Origin: Neolewinella persica DSM 23188 | GTDB lineage: Bacteria > Bacteroidota > Bacteroidia > Chitinophagales > Saprospiraceae | NCBI RefSeq assembly: GCF_000373105.1 | Contig: NZ_KB890416.1 | Location: 62,001-126,000, forward strand | Reading direction: 5' to 3' | DNA length: 64,000 nt | In this document: positions 35,401-44,038 of the stretch, one piece after another | Layout: each line of letters starts with the position of its first letter | Position numbering within the stretch: the stretch's first letter is position 1 | The notes under the pieces: generated by a model | What the model was told of the DNA's origin: nothing | Seen by the model: the letters and a program-made list of their open reading frames with translations, nothing else | Database searches by the model: none | Position numbers and translations under genes: made by a program

Positions 35401-38400
35401 AACCGTGAGGGTTACGGAATCAGGTAAACTGAAGCATCCTTCTGAACGGATGGCCTGTACGTAATAAGTGCCGGCATTTTCGAGCTGAATATCGGTGAGG
35501 GTAATGCTTTGTCCCGCACTGGTAAAGTTGTTGGGGCCCGTCCAGCGGTACGCTAAGGAAGCTTGCCCCTGAGCAGAAAAAGTCACTTCACTCAGCTCAC
35601 AGACTATGGCAGTATCGTCTTCAAGGCTGATTTCAGGGCGTTCCGTCGTGCCTACTACTACAACGTTTGAGGGAGGAGAGGCACAGCCATTTACGTACAC
35701 GATGGCGTAAAAATTACCGGATGTCTGTCCGTTGGCAAATGGTGCGCCAAAGGAGGCCGTTGGGCTTTCTCCTACGAGCGTGCCAGCGCCGGGTTGCCCC
35801 CTGAACCATTCATACCGGATCAGGCCAGCATAATTCGAAGTGGAGGTAAGGATGGCGTTATCCCCAAGGCATACTCGCTGTGGGGCTGTAATGACGGGGG
35901 CTGTTGGAATATTACCAATATCGATATTAACGACACCTTCGCCTTCACAACCGGTGAGTCCGCGAATAACCACCCGATAGGCACCTTCCCGGCTTTCATC
36001 TACGCCGGGGATCACCGGGTTTTCCTGAGTGCTGATCAACATGCCGTCCGGGTCAAACCACTGGTAGGTGTAAATGGTCTGGCCTGGAGCTGCGATGGTT
36101 GGTGGGTTAGCAAAAAGCCGTAGGGTGTCTCCACCACACAATGTTGTCGTTGCAGTAGGAACTGGTGGACTAGGTGCAATATTTACAATGGTGCTACAGG
36201 AGCTCTGATTACCACTTCCATCTATTACAACCAGGGTCAGGGTCTGTGTCTGTCCCGTTTGATCACAATTGAATACAGAAGGTGAAATCCACATAGAGTC
36301 TATAGCGCAGTTGTCGGTACTGTTTCCACCAATGGTTTCAGGGCTTACCGTTGACTCATCGAGGCCAGAGGGGTCCACGAAAATGGTGGTAGCGATACAA
36401 ACAGCTGTAGGAGCCATGGTGTCCCTCACCGTTACCAGAAAGGTACACGTATCTGCATTACCAACGGGGTCTGCCACCAGGTAGGAAAATTCGGTAACGC
36501 CGAGACCAAAGGTGATTTCAGGGATGGGGTTAAGTTCTGTGGTGCTGGACAGTGGGGTTGTGGTAGCTCCTTCCGAAAAATAATTGAGGAATAGGGTCCG
36601 GTAGGTCGCCATGACGTATACGCCGGAAATTCCGTCGTCGCCGCCCTCTTCCTCAATGTTGTCTTCGTTGCAAGGAGTAATCCCATCACCTTCCTGCCCT
36701 GGAGGAACCGTGACGGGCTGTGGCCGGAGTTGTAGCGGCAGCTGGTTGTCAGCATCAAGGTGCGCCAGGACTTCTTCGGCGGAAACCCGAATACTTAGAA
36801 CGCCCTGCTGGTTGCAGGTCGCGCCTCCCCGGTGCGTTGTATCGAGGATTGTACCATCAGGCAAGACGACCTCCATCACTGCCCGCCGATTATTGAAAGT
36901 GCCTACGTAGAAAACGTCGAGGTCAATACTGTCGGTGATGTTAGGAGGTATATCGGTCAGTAGCAGATCGATGGGCTGCGCCTGAAAACTATTAAGGTTA
37001 GGATCGTAGTTGAACGGGAAGAATGCCAGGCCTCCTCCGGATGGTACTCGCTCGGACGTAATGGTGTAAGGGGCACAGTTGTCCGTAATGCTGGTAGGAA
37101 GGGGGACCGCCAAAAACACCTCACATGAATTTGCCGGAGCATAAAGAATTACGTCGTCGGGGCAGGTAATTACGGGGGGCTCCCGGTCTTCAACGGTAAT
37201 GGTATAACTGCATTCATCTGAACTACCGCCACAATCGGTTGCCCGATAGGTAATTTGATGAAGGCCCACTCCCAATGAAGTAAATAAAGAATCGACAGGG
37301 TCTACGCGATTGAAGCCAGCCCCGTCGATGTCGACTTCATAAACGATCTCCGTTAAGCGGAAGGCTGCCTGGCGCAGATGAATGCGGGCAACACTGCCCC
37401 CCTGGCAGAGGTTGTTGATGGCGAAAGTGCCGGGCCGACCAGCAGGGATGTTTGGCTCCAGCCGAATACTGATCACGCCATCACGTGCGTAGCGCGTGAA
37501 CTGGAAGGGGGTGATGCTGTCCACCGTAACGACGGTTTCACATTGCACGGTGCCTCGCTCGGTAGTGCCCAGCAGGGCACCGTCTTCTGCGTAAATAAAG
37601 AAGAATTCATCTTCGCCTTCCGCGTCGACATTTTCCAGGGTAATGGTGAAAATACCAGTAGTAAATCCGTTCACCGGCAGTGCGTCGGGGATTTCGAGAT
37701 GGAAGACCAAAGGATCAACCGGTACGGAGCCCAGCTGACCTGGATTCATCGCCTGACTGGTGATGGCTACGGTATCCCGGAGATTGAGTTGGAAAGGTGT
37801 CCCCGAGGAACATTGATCCTGAATGGTGGGAGGAGGCAATCCAACGTTGACAACACAGGCTCCGTCATCAGTGCTGACCTGCAGGCTTTCCGGGCAGTCG
37901 AATATATTGATGGGCTGTTCATCTGTCTGCCGGTACTGCATGGTGGTCGTCGTGCTGTTGCCGCACTCGTCGGACACGATAATATCTACCGATAAACGCC
38001 GTATGCTGCCATCTGCCTGCTGACAAATGATTGGCGGCAGCAGTGGGTAGTTTTCCGTTCCGGTTTCAACCAGGCGAATCGTGAGGCTGCCTTCCGGAGA
38101 ACAACCATCCATGAAGCGGGCGCCGCCCAGGTTCTGTACCCAGCTGTTGAAGACGAACTCCTGAGGACGGCCGCTATTGCAACTGGTCAGCAGGTCGGTC
38201 GGTGCCGTAACTAATACGGGGCCGGTGGTGTCTACTACGATGAGCGATTGGGTAAACGAGCGGCTGTTGCCACAGTCGTCAAATATTCGCCACTCTCGCG
38301 CTACCGTAAAATTATTAGCACAGGCTCCGGGAGATATTTCGTCCTCGAAACGGAGGTTGACGGTTTCGTCACACTGATCGTTAAGGTTAAAGGGCTGGCC

Positions 38401-39645
38401 GGTAATTTCGGTGTTGAGGTAGTTTTCGCAGCTTACCACTACGTTATTAGCCGGTGGCGTGAAATTTGGCGGGACGTTGTCCCGAACCCGAATTTGCTGC
38501 ACCCTGACCCGGCTATTACCGCAAAGGTCCGTAACCGTCCAGGTTCGTTCTACATCGAAGCTATTCTGGCAAACCCCAGCACCGATGACTTGGTCAACAA
38601 AAGTGGCTACCAATGTTTCGTCCGGTGAACAATCATCGCTTAATTCCGACGGTCTGCCGGTGAGGTCCAGATCGAAAGGGTCTTCCAGACAAGTGAGGTT
38701 GATGTTGAAGGGGCGGGTAAAGTCCGGTGCTTCAGTATCTCTTATCTCGTATCTCCGGCGGATGATCGTGGAATTTCCACAGCGGTCCGTTGCTGTCCAG
38801 GTACGTTCTACATTAAATTCATATTGCTGGCAACTGCCGTCCATTACCTGAGAACTCGTCTCCGAGTAAGTCGTCATTGGCATCGTATCGCACTCGATCA
38901 GAGAAATATCGGGAACAGGTGGGATGGCTTCTCCACAGTTAAGTACGATGGTATCAGGAACAATCCCAACGAAGAATGGTGCGGTAGTATCAACCGAGAT
39001 GTAAGCAAACTCCACGGAAGCCATGCCTCCACAAAGGTCAGTAACGGTAAAGGTGACGGTGAGGGAGTCGTTACAGGCAAAGTTTATTAAGGCGTCGGGG
39101 GCATCGTCATCAACGGATACCAGTGGAGAACAGCCAGCCTGAGCTCTTGCTGAAACGGCTATTCTGCGGTCACCAAGCCAGCGGTCGTAGCTGTCTGGGT
39201 GGCCTGATTCATTTATGTTCAGGCAATCTACGGAATCACGAAGGGGCGGTAACGTACTTACATCAATGGTTGGGCCATCGCCATTGGGCGCAGGGCCAAA
39301 ACTAACCTGTTGTACTTCCCGGTCGGAATTGATCCGGCCGTTAATCTCCCAGATATGGAAAACGCTACCGCCAACGCAGGGTGCGTTTGGCGCGCTGAAA
39401 CTATCAATGGCGGTTACTGAAACCGTATCGAATATTCCCGGAGTCAGTAAACGGGTTGCCCGCAACCTGGGCGGTTGTCTCACATCGCCAAAGCATGCCA
39501 CCGTTTCGTCGGCAGGAGCTTCGTCAATAAACATCACCAGCCCAGCTTGAGCGTTGAGTGAAGAAACGGACAATAATATTAACAATGCGGCAGCATAGTG
39601 CAATACGCGGTGCCGGAAAGTAAAAAGGGGTAGGGTACGGTTCAT
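32494..39645 (-). CDS. Giant secreted protein with HYR/Ig-like repeats and gliding-motility-type (type B) C-terminal domain
   Basis: 2383 residues with a signal peptide (ALLILLSVSSLNAQA). The N-terminal third contains HYR/Ig-like repeats of the pattern ERTWTATDRCGNS (seen about four times with small changes), ending in VRDxxPPxF. Two longer HYR units follow (CPDDVILYAPANSCEVFL). The middle has about ten PKD/Ig-like repeats with YQWFDPDG, YEWRGPNGY and YSWRGPNNF motifs. Near the C-terminus are two GRWS-containing repeats and a cadherin-like Ig_3 unit (DDEYAVDFQGG...FVGELAVDYEV). The final about 90 residues are the type B T9SS domain: NIFTPNNDGMNDAF, VTIYNQWGDEVF, YFYTITFGDG. The PorP/SprF gene follows five bases later. 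It is a probable surface adhesin. Confidence 0.93.
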   Translation of the reverse strand: MNRTLPLFTFRHRVLHYAAALLILLSVSSLNAQAGLVMFIDEAPADETVACFGDVRQPPRLRATRLLTPGIFDTVSVTAIDSFSAPNAPCVGGSVFHIWEINGRINSDREVQQVSFGPAPNGDGPTIDVSTLPPLRDSVDCLNINESGHPDSYDRWLGDRRIAVSARAQAGCSPLVSVDDDAPDALINFACNDSLTVTFTVTDLCGGMASVEFAYISVDTTAPFFVGIVPDTIVLNCGEAIPPVPDISLIECDTMPMTTYSETSSQVMDGSCQQYEFNVERTWTATDRCGNSTIIRRRYEIRDTEAPDFTRPFNINLTCLEDPFDLDLTGRPSELSDDCSPDETLVATFVDQVIGAGVCQNSFDVERTWTVTDLCGNSRVRVQQIRVRDNVPPNFTPPANNVVVSCENYLNTEITGQPFNLNDQCDETVNLRFEDEISPGACANNFTVAREWRIFDDCGNSRSFTQSLIVVDTTGPVLVTAPTDLLTSCNSGRPQEFVFNSWVQNLGGARFMDGCSPEGSLTIRLVETGTENYPLLPPIICQQADGSIRRLSVDIIVSDECGNSTTTTMQYRQTDEQPINIFDCPESLQVSTDDGACVVNVGLPPPTIQDQCSSGTPFQLNLRDTVAITSQAMNPGQLGSVPVDPLVFHLEIPDALPVNGFTTGIFTITLENVDAEGEDEFFFIYAEDGALLGTTERGTVQCETVVTVDSITPFQFTRYARDGVISIRLEPNIPAGRPGTFAINNLCQGGSVARIHLRQAAFRLTEIVYEVDIDGAGFNRVDPVDSLFTSLGVGLHQITYRATDCGGSSDECSYTITVEDREPPVITCPDDVILYAPANSCEVFLAVPLPTSITDNCAPYTITSERVPSGGGLAFFPFNYDPNLNSFQAQPIDLLLTDIPPNITDSIDLDVFYVGTFNNRRAVMEVVLPDGTILDTTHRGGATCNQQGVLSIRVSAEEVLAHLDADNQLPLQLRPQPVTVPPGQEGDGITPCNEDNIEEEGGDDGISGVYVMATYRTLFLNYFSEGATTTPLSSTTELNPIPEITFGLGVTEFSYLVADPVGNADTCTFLVTVRDTMAPTAVCIATTIFVDPSGLDESTVSPETIGGNSTDNCAIDSMWISPSVFNCDQTGQTQTLTLVVIDGSGNQSSCSTIVNIAPSPPVPTATTTLCGGDTLRLFANPPTIAAPGQTIYTYQWFDPDGMLISTQENPVIPGVDESREGAYRVVIRGLTGCEGEGVVNIDIGNIPTAPVITAPQRVCLGDNAILTSTSNYAGLIRYEWFRGQPGAGTLVGESPTASFGAPFANGQTSGNFYAIVYVNGCASPPSNVVVVGTTERPEISLEDDTAIVCELSEVTFSAQGQASLAYRWTGPNNFTSAGQSITLTDIQLENAGTYYVQAIRSEGCFSLPDSVTLTVLPASAPTTLEAVSAICLTDTLVLSAADTDGNRYLFSGPNGLEFDLDEPTLRIAPVVPAVEGQWTVRIQRGACPSAPSPAITVTIGASPLVQLTASPSPICEGNDVILQASSDITGATYEWRGPNGYFATGIAPVIQNAMMSDTGNYVLRATAPSGCYSEATLPVRILPGIVINSIDVSSGSCLSGGEPVSLAASISPSLTNGEVYTYRWVGPEGTSSNDTFNIPNVSLASNGTYRLEVMNDTGCVSPRFSMEVEFDFAPSAPVMPFTESGETAICAGEGLELFTNDFGNDVTYLWRLPDNTNIPTNQNSLRLEDIGPVLSGAFTVRVIRNGCTSLPSPARIITITPFPAITVMADDPACAGQPINFQATDLPGATYSWRGPNNFSSSLPNPTIVRAAPQTHAGTYSVVATIAGCSSDTMSIEVNVLPTPGVPVVQPIAPICISDDDAVLNLVVNPNTATEGATYQWFIQNGQVPVGEPTTSLSLQVADFGLFAGGGLFEFSVQADLNGCSSATSTPVTIRLDEIDTNFQPDAGRDTVICAGLYLLQAAAGGTGSGRWSIVEGNGDINIINPTSRTTAVQGLTEFGGPYQFAWTLSNGSCLNYAADTVMLTVTDGEEALAGDDVLACAREEVRLSATTVTFPGSGGRWSQALAQEILGVVIANPTDPNTVIRGLQPNNIYSFTWTVTSNCGVKSDNVLVTISDPSPFAGPDQVVCSGNRRTVLAADQATIGSSGRWSTPDPDITIVDAESSTTMVIGLVAGDNTFIWEVDEGFCNELSRDTVIISYVEPPQPRDDEYAVDFQGGTTFEPGENDNNPAGAIITFIDVPPGAVITDNGGGSFSFVSPINFVGELAVDYEVTSDGCTTATATVFFQIGKGIDCVPPNIFTPNNDGMNDAFVVPCLIDTDRFPNSEVTIYNQWGDEVFRSGQPYLSDWDGTFQGSPLPVATYFYTITFGDGREGASGSVRIER

Positions 39646-40154
39646 GCCGTGGGGAGATTACGAACGATAAAAACGAAAAGGGAAACTATGGTGGGGAGAA
39701 TTGAGCTACGTTATCGTGCTCAAGTCTGCCTCCGCAGGACGCAGAGTGTTATTAATTTTCATTGGGATTATACTTAAAATCGGTTTGTAGAAGGCGGTGG
39801 GGGAATTGTCCGCTTAGCTTAGGCAAATATACGAGGGCCGGAGGGATATGAGTTTCTTTAAAGCCGGAAGGTTTGCTTCAGAAGGGTTTTCGTCCGCTTT
39901 ATTGCCTACTATCAGTATTCTTTAACATCAGCCTGTGCGCACTTTTTGATTTTTGGCGCGGTCGCAGGTGCATAAATTACGTAAAAGGAGCAAGGGGGCA
40001 CTAAGTAGCCCCCTAAGCCTTCACGCCCTGCTTCTTTCGTCCCTTTCCTTGCACCTGCGGCCTCGCCCAAAATAAAGGAGGAAAAGGAAAAGGGAGAAAA
40101 GGGACTATAACACCCTTTCTCCCCTTTTTCATTCCCCCCTTTCCCCTCTTCGTA
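39646..40154. other. Gene-free stretch with REPIN-like inverted pair
   Basis: No supported gene. It contains a GTCTGCCTCCGCAGGAC hairpin (about 39726-39742) and the inverted pair of GC-rich repeats (39955-40068). It lies upstream of the giant secreted-protein operon, so that operon's promoter should lie in its left part. I saw no convincing -33/-7 pair. Confidence 0.5.
39955..40068. repeat. Inverted pair of GC-rich dispersed repeats (REPIN-like), second example
   Basis: GGCGCGGTCGCAGGTGCATAA at 39955 and CCTTGCACCTGCGGCCTCGC at 40047 form an inverted pair with total length about 114 bases, close to the 119 bases of the pair at 31391. Between them is a smaller inverted repeat (GGGGGCACTAAGTAGCCCCC, about 39994-40013). 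Confidence 0.88.
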
Positions 40155-40916
40155 CTACTCCTTCACTGGGCCAGGACCATAGAATTCATAGAGCAGATCT
40201 TTATTGGCATAAGTTGAGTAGGAGGAATCGATGGGAGTCTTGACGAGCATGAATCGGGCCTCCGCACCCATGATTCCATAGTATTTATTTTTATCGTTAA
40301 GCGCTTCCTGCGAGGCCACGATCATTTCCACCGTTTGCATTATTTCCGGCCTCGCACTATTTTCGAGGAGCTCCAGATTGGGGATGGTGACCAGAATGAG
40401 GGCATTGTCTCCCCGAACTTTGGTGAGGTAGGTGAAGGTCTCGGGCTGTAGTTCTTCCACGACAAACATGGTCAGCATATTGTCGATCGTCAGGGCCGTT
40501 GAATCAAATTCCGCCATGGGCTCGGCCATCATTGCGCCAATGTCCTGGTTGAGCATTTCGTCTCTGGGGTCTTTGGGCAGGCGGTCAGCAATGGCACTGA
40601 AAACGACACCCAGCACTAATACACCCGCAATCAGGATCAGGCCAGCCCACATCCAGGTGGGCGGTTTTACCCGGCCACCCAGCTCACTTCCAATGTGGTG
40701 CATTTTGTCGGAAAATTCAGTACTGTCATACGTGCGTTTGCAGCGAACGCATTCTGCGATTGGCGTTTTACCGATCGGGAAAAGAGGGATCCACATAACG
40801 TGTGCATACCGACCGAAAATGGACATGTTCTGGTCTCCGGTGTGCTCACAGTATGGGCAGGGAATTTCTTTCACCTGGAAACTGCCGAGGTGTTTAGCGC
40901 GGGTACCGTAGATCAT
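40155..40916 (-). CDS. Zinc-ribbon membrane protein, unknown function
   Basis: 253 residues. The N-terminal zinc ribbon has its first ligand pair in EIPCPYCEHTGDQ (C-P-Y-C) and its second in IAECVRCKRTYD (C-V-R-C), separated by FGRYAHVMWIPLFPIGK, a segment typical of Bacteroidota zinc-ribbon proteins. A single membrane segment follows (WMWAGLILIAGVLVLGVVFSA, given as two parts WMWAGLILIAG and VLVLGVVFSA, about residues 88-110). An extracytoplasmic or cytoplasmic tail of about 140 residues has no recognised domain. The biochemical role is unknown. Confidence 0.75.
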   Translation of the reverse strand: MIYGTRAKHLGSFQVKEIPCPYCEHTGDQNMSIFGRYAHVMWIPLFPIGKTPIAECVRCKRTYDSTEFSDKMHHIGSELGGRVKPPTWMWAGLILIAGVLVLGVVFSAIADRLPKDPRDEMLNQDIGAMMAEPMAEFDSTALTIDNMLTMFVVEELQPETFTYLTKVRGDNALILVTIPNLELLENSARPEIMQTVEMIVASQEALNDKNKYYGIMGAEARFMLVKTPIDSSYSTYANKDLLYEFYGPGPVKE

Positions 40917-40989
40917 AAAAGAGTATTTAACAGGACTTTTTTCAAGTGCTGTCTTTCAAAACAAGTGACAAATGTAAGTGTCCAACCCC

Positions 40990-41349
40990 TTATTCCTCTT
41001 CAAACCAAAGCTTCATCTCTGGATTGCCGACTCGGTAATCGGTCGTAATCTCTTCTCCGGGGTTGATGTGGCGTAATGCTTTGAATTTGATCTGTTCAAA
41101 ATCGTAGTCGAGTTCAAACTCGGCATTAGCTGCCGATGAATGGTTGTACAATGAGCCCAAACCAAGTGCGATCGCCGCCCGGTCTCCGTCCCACTGAAAG
41201 TAATAATCGTGTAGGCGGGTTTCGTGGATGATCTTCCGGTCAGCGGCAGAGAGTAAAATAACGTGGGCCAGTTCAATGGTGGTGCCGGCCATGATCTCCT
41301 GTCCGGTAAAAACACCACGACCACCACGACTGCTGGGGGCTAAGTACAA
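40990..41349 (-). CDS. Small SET-domain protein
   Basis: 119 residues, essentially a minimal SET domain. It opens with S-S-R-G-G-R-G-V-F (the RGVF motif with G-x-G for S-adenosylmethionine) and has LYNHSSAANAEF, matching the conserved NHS/NC motif near the cofactor. It ends with PGEEITTDYR, matching the GEELxxDY signature. Eukaryotic relatives are protein lysine methyltransferases; compact bacterial versions are uncommon but occur in Bacteroidota, where substrates are unknown. It has neither the pre-SET nor the Cys-rich post-SET zinc parts. The gene is alone between the zinc-ribbon gene (73 bases) and RecX (161 bases) on the same strand. Confidence 0.85.
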   Translation of the reverse strand: MYLAPSSRGGRGVFTGQEIMAGTTIELAHVILLSAADRKIIHETRLHDYYFQWDGDRAAIALGLGSLYNHSSAANAEFELDYDFEQIKFKALRHINPGEEITTDYRVGNPEMKLWFEEE

Positions 41350-41510
41350 AAATGGGAGATGAAGGATACACAGCGATTTAGTTGGTCAGGAACGTCTGAC
41401 CAGCGATAAGATAATACCTTAATGACTAGGACGATGGTCAGTACATTATTTAGCTTCGCGACTACTGTGTGGTGGCGCGGGTAGCCCGAAGGGTAAAATA
41501 CAGATAGCTT

Positions 41511-41996
41511 CTAAAGCTCCAGCCGGTTGATGGCCTCCCAGGTCAGGTGTGATTCGAACCCTCGTTGAAACATATAGTCCGCGAGTTTTCTCCGTCGAAG
41601 GTAAGGGTGACTTGCTTTTTTCTCGATCCGATCCCGCCGTAATAACTCGTTTTCAATAACCAGCAGGTAATCCTCTTCTTCAATTTCTGTCATGGCCTTG
41701 CGGATGCAGTAAGCAGATATCTCACGTTGTTTCAACTCGCGGGTGATCTTCTGCCGGCCCCACCGTTTCATTTTGAAACGGCCCCGGGCAAAGGAGCGCG
41801 CGAAGCGCTCTTCGTCCAGGTATTTGTCTTTGATCAGTTCACAAATGACTTCCTCTGCCGGGTCACCATAAAAGCCAAGCTCGCGCATTTTTTGTCGGGC
41901 TTCCTTGTGGCAGCGATCCTGGTAGGCACAATACTGCTGTAAAGCATCGAGTGCTTGCTCGTAGGTGTAAGCAACCTTTTTATCTTTTGCGAACAA
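41511..41996 (-). CDS. recX: Regulatory protein RecX
   Basis: 161 residues composed of three-helix repeats. Typical elements are AYTYEQALDALQQYCAYQ, EARQKMRELGF, YLDEERFARSFARGRFKMKRWGRQKI (the strongest RecX signature, here at about residues 79-104) and RRKLADYMFQRGF near the end. RecX binds RecA filaments and limits recombinase activity. No recA is near in this window. RecX families vary in length; this one has the standard architecture. Confidence 0.92.
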   Translation of the reverse strand: MFAKDKKVAYTYEQALDALQQYCAYQDRCHKEARQKMRELGFYGDPAEEVICELIKDKYLDEERFARSFARGRFKMKRWGRQKITRELKQREISAYCIRKAMTEIEEEDYLLVIENELLRRDRIEKKASHPYLRRRKLADYMFQRGFESHLTWEAINRLEL

Positions 41997-42101
41997 ATTG
42001 TGCGTATTTTATACAAATGTAGTAAAATGTTTGCAAACATTTGGTGTCACCTTTCCATTGTGTTGGTTAGGGCCGGTTGGCCTTGCTAAATTTTGTGTTG
42101 A

Positions 42102-42917
42102 ATGAATTTTGATTTGAACGAATTCTGGACGAATTACGAACCAGTACTCCTGGCAGTTGGCTTTAAGGTACTCTCCGGCATTTTCATCCTGGTTGTAGGC
42201 TTTTGGCTGATCAACTGGCTAACAAGAAAAGTGAAAAAAATATTGGAACTCCGCCAGGTTGACGTCAGCGTTGCAGGCTTCCTGACCAGTTTTATCGGGA
42301 TCAGCCTGAAGGTGCTGCTCATATTATCGATCGCCGGGATGTTCGGTATCCAAACCACCTCTTTTATTGCCATCCTTTCTGCCCTGTCCCTTGCCGTGGG
42401 GCTCGCCCTGCAGGGCAACCTGGGGCACTTCGCCAGTGGTATTCTGTTGCTGACGTTCCGACCCTTCAAAGTAGGTGACTTCGTCACCGCCGATGGCTAC
42501 ACCGGTACCGTTAAAGACATCCAGGTGTTCAATACCATCCTTACTACATTGGACAACCGCCTAATCCTGATCCCCAACGGTAAAGTAATGGGTAACGCCA
42601 TCGAAAACATGACCGCTCAGGGTATCCGGAGGGTAGACATGACTTTCGGCATTGGCTACGGAGATGACATTGACAAGGCCCGCGCCGTGATCAGCCAGGT
42701 TATTGAAGCGACGGAAGTAGTGGACCTGACTAAAGGCTACGACATTTTCGTAAAAACCCTGAACGACAGCAGCGTCGATTTTGCCGTGCGGGTCTGGACC
42801 GAAAATGCAAACTACTGGCCAGCATTTTTCTCAATTACCGAGAACGTCAAGAAATCATTCGATCAGGCAGGTATTGGTATTCCGTTCCCGCAAATGGATG
42901 TGCACATCAAGCAATAA
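42102..42917 (+). CDS. Small-conductance mechanosensitive channel, MscS family (first of a tandem pair)
   Basis: 271 residues. Three hydrophobic segments (about 15-40, 60-82 and 88-112) are followed by the MscS beta and alpha/beta domains. The pore-lining helix is seen in LSLAVGLALQGNLGHFASG, with the QGxLxHFAxGI pattern. The following RPFKVGDFVTADGYTGTVKDIQ is the conserved beta-domain entry, and FGIGYGDDIDKA the cytoplasmic vestibule. Such channels open with membrane tension to release solutes during osmotic downshock. A second, clearly related channel gene follows after 165 bases on the same strand. Confidence 0.94.
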   Translation: MNFDLNEFWTNYEPVLLAVGFKVLSGIFILVVGFWLINWLTRKVKKILELRQVDVSVAGFLTSFIGISLKVLLILSIAGMFGIQTTSFIAILSALSLAVGLALQGNLGHFASGILLLTFRPFKVGDFVTADGYTGTVKDIQVFNTILTTLDNRLILIPNGKVMGNAIENMTAQGIRRVDMTFGIGYGDDIDKARAVISQVIEATEVVDLTKGYDIFVKTLNDSSVDFAVRVWTENANYWPAFFSITENVKKSFDQAGIGIPFPQMDVHIKQ

Positions 42918-43082
42918 GCTTGCTGGCATTAACTTTTTCATAGGTTCCAGGTAACTTTTTCATAATTTGGTCGTCACATGCTTGTACGATCCGCAACCTT
43001 ATGTTCGAAAAATCATTTTTTGTTCAATGAAAGTTTCGGTATCCACTAGTTTAATCAATCACTTCTTTCACTATCTACATCC

Positions 43083-43901
43083 ATGGATTTAACTTTTATT
43101 ACCGACGAACATAAGGCCTTGATTATGGCTTGGGGCATCAAGATTGCCGTAGCTCTCTTAATCCTCATTATTGGCTTTTGGGTAGCTAATCGCCTGACAA
43201 AAATTTTCGGCAAACAGCTGGAGCGCAACAAGGTGGATCCAACTGTGGTGAAATTTGCCAAATCATTGGTGAGTACGGGCCTGAAAATCCTCATTGTACT
43301 CGTTGCGGTAAGCCAGGTAGGTATCGAGGCTACTGGCTTTGTTGCCGTTTTGGGCGCCCTGACTTTTGCCATTGGTTTTGCCTTACAGGGTACCCTGAGC
43401 CATTTTGCTGCTGGCGTAATGCTGCTTTTCTTCCGACCTTATAAAGTAGGCGACCTCGTCAACATCGGTGGCGGCCAAACCGGTACCGTTACCGAGTTGG
43501 GCATCTTCAATACCATCCTGGCTACCCTTGATAACAAAAAGGTGATCATCCCCAATGGTACCGTTTCCAGCAACATCATCACTAACATCAGTGGTCAGGG
43601 GACGATTGGTGTCGAATTGACCTATGGCATCGGCTACACCGATTCCATTGACAAAGCCCGCGAAGTGATCCTTGCCGTAGGTAAAGCATGTCCCTGGATA
43701 ATTGATGACCCCAAGCAGGGTGTGGTTGTTGCTGAGCACGGAGACAGTTCCGTCAACCTCGCCACCCGCCCGTTCTGTAAGAGCGAGCACTATTGGGATA
43801 CCTTCTTCTACATGCAGGAGAACGTCAAAAAGGAGTTTGACAAAGCAGGCATCAGCATTCCATTCCCGCAGCGGGATGTGCACATGCACCAGGTTAAGTA
43901 G
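43083..43901 (+). CDS. Small-conductance mechanosensitive channel, MscS family (second of a tandem pair)
   Basis: 272 residues with the same layout as its neighbour: three membrane segments, a pore helix in FAIGFALQGTLSHFAAG, RPYKVGDLVNIGGGQTGTVTELG, then TYGIGYTDSIDKA. Many positions match the preceding gene (GTVxxxxxFNTILxTLDNxxxxIPNG, where x differs), so the pair probably arose by tandem duplication and then diverged. Two conserved Cys in KACPWI and PFCKSEHYW are absent from its twin. The 3' end meets a word-arm hairpin at 43903. Confidence 0.94.
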   Translation: MDLTFITDEHKALIMAWGIKIAVALLILIIGFWVANRLTKIFGKQLERNKVDPTVVKFAKSLVSTGLKILIVLVAVSQVGIEATGFVAVLGALTFAIGFALQGTLSHFAAGVMLLFFRPYKVGDLVNIGGGQTGTVTELGIFNTILATLDNKKVIIPNGTVSSNIITNISGQGTIGVELTYGIGYTDSIDKAREVILAVGKACPWIIDDPKQGVVVAEHGDSSVNLATRPFCKSEHYWDTFFYMQENVKKEFDKAGISIPFPQRDVHMHQVK

Positions 43902-43902
43902 T

Positions 43903-44038
43903 GAGTTGTTGAGTCTGTGAGTTACTGAGTTGCTGCCGCTGTTACCACTCACTTCGCTGCGCGTATTCGACTAAGGTGAGCAAGCGAAGCGCCGCGAACG
44001 GGTACTTGCGGTAGCCACTCAGTGACTCACCAACTCAG
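43903..44038 (-). repeat. Word-arm hairpin element, GAGTTACTGAGTT arms
   Basis: The core (43932-44016) read on the reverse strand is GGCTACCGCAAGTACCCGTT, CGCGGCGCTTCGCTTGCTCACC, then CGCAGCGAAGTGAGTGGTAA and CAGCGGCAGC. It matches the cores at 30585 and 55759. The arms are GAGTTGTTGAGTCTGTGAGTTACTGAG on the left and CACTCAGTGACTCACCAACTCAG on the right; they are complementary word arrays. It lies between convergent genes and just overlaps the last codons of the pseudouridine synthase gene. Confidence 0.85.
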
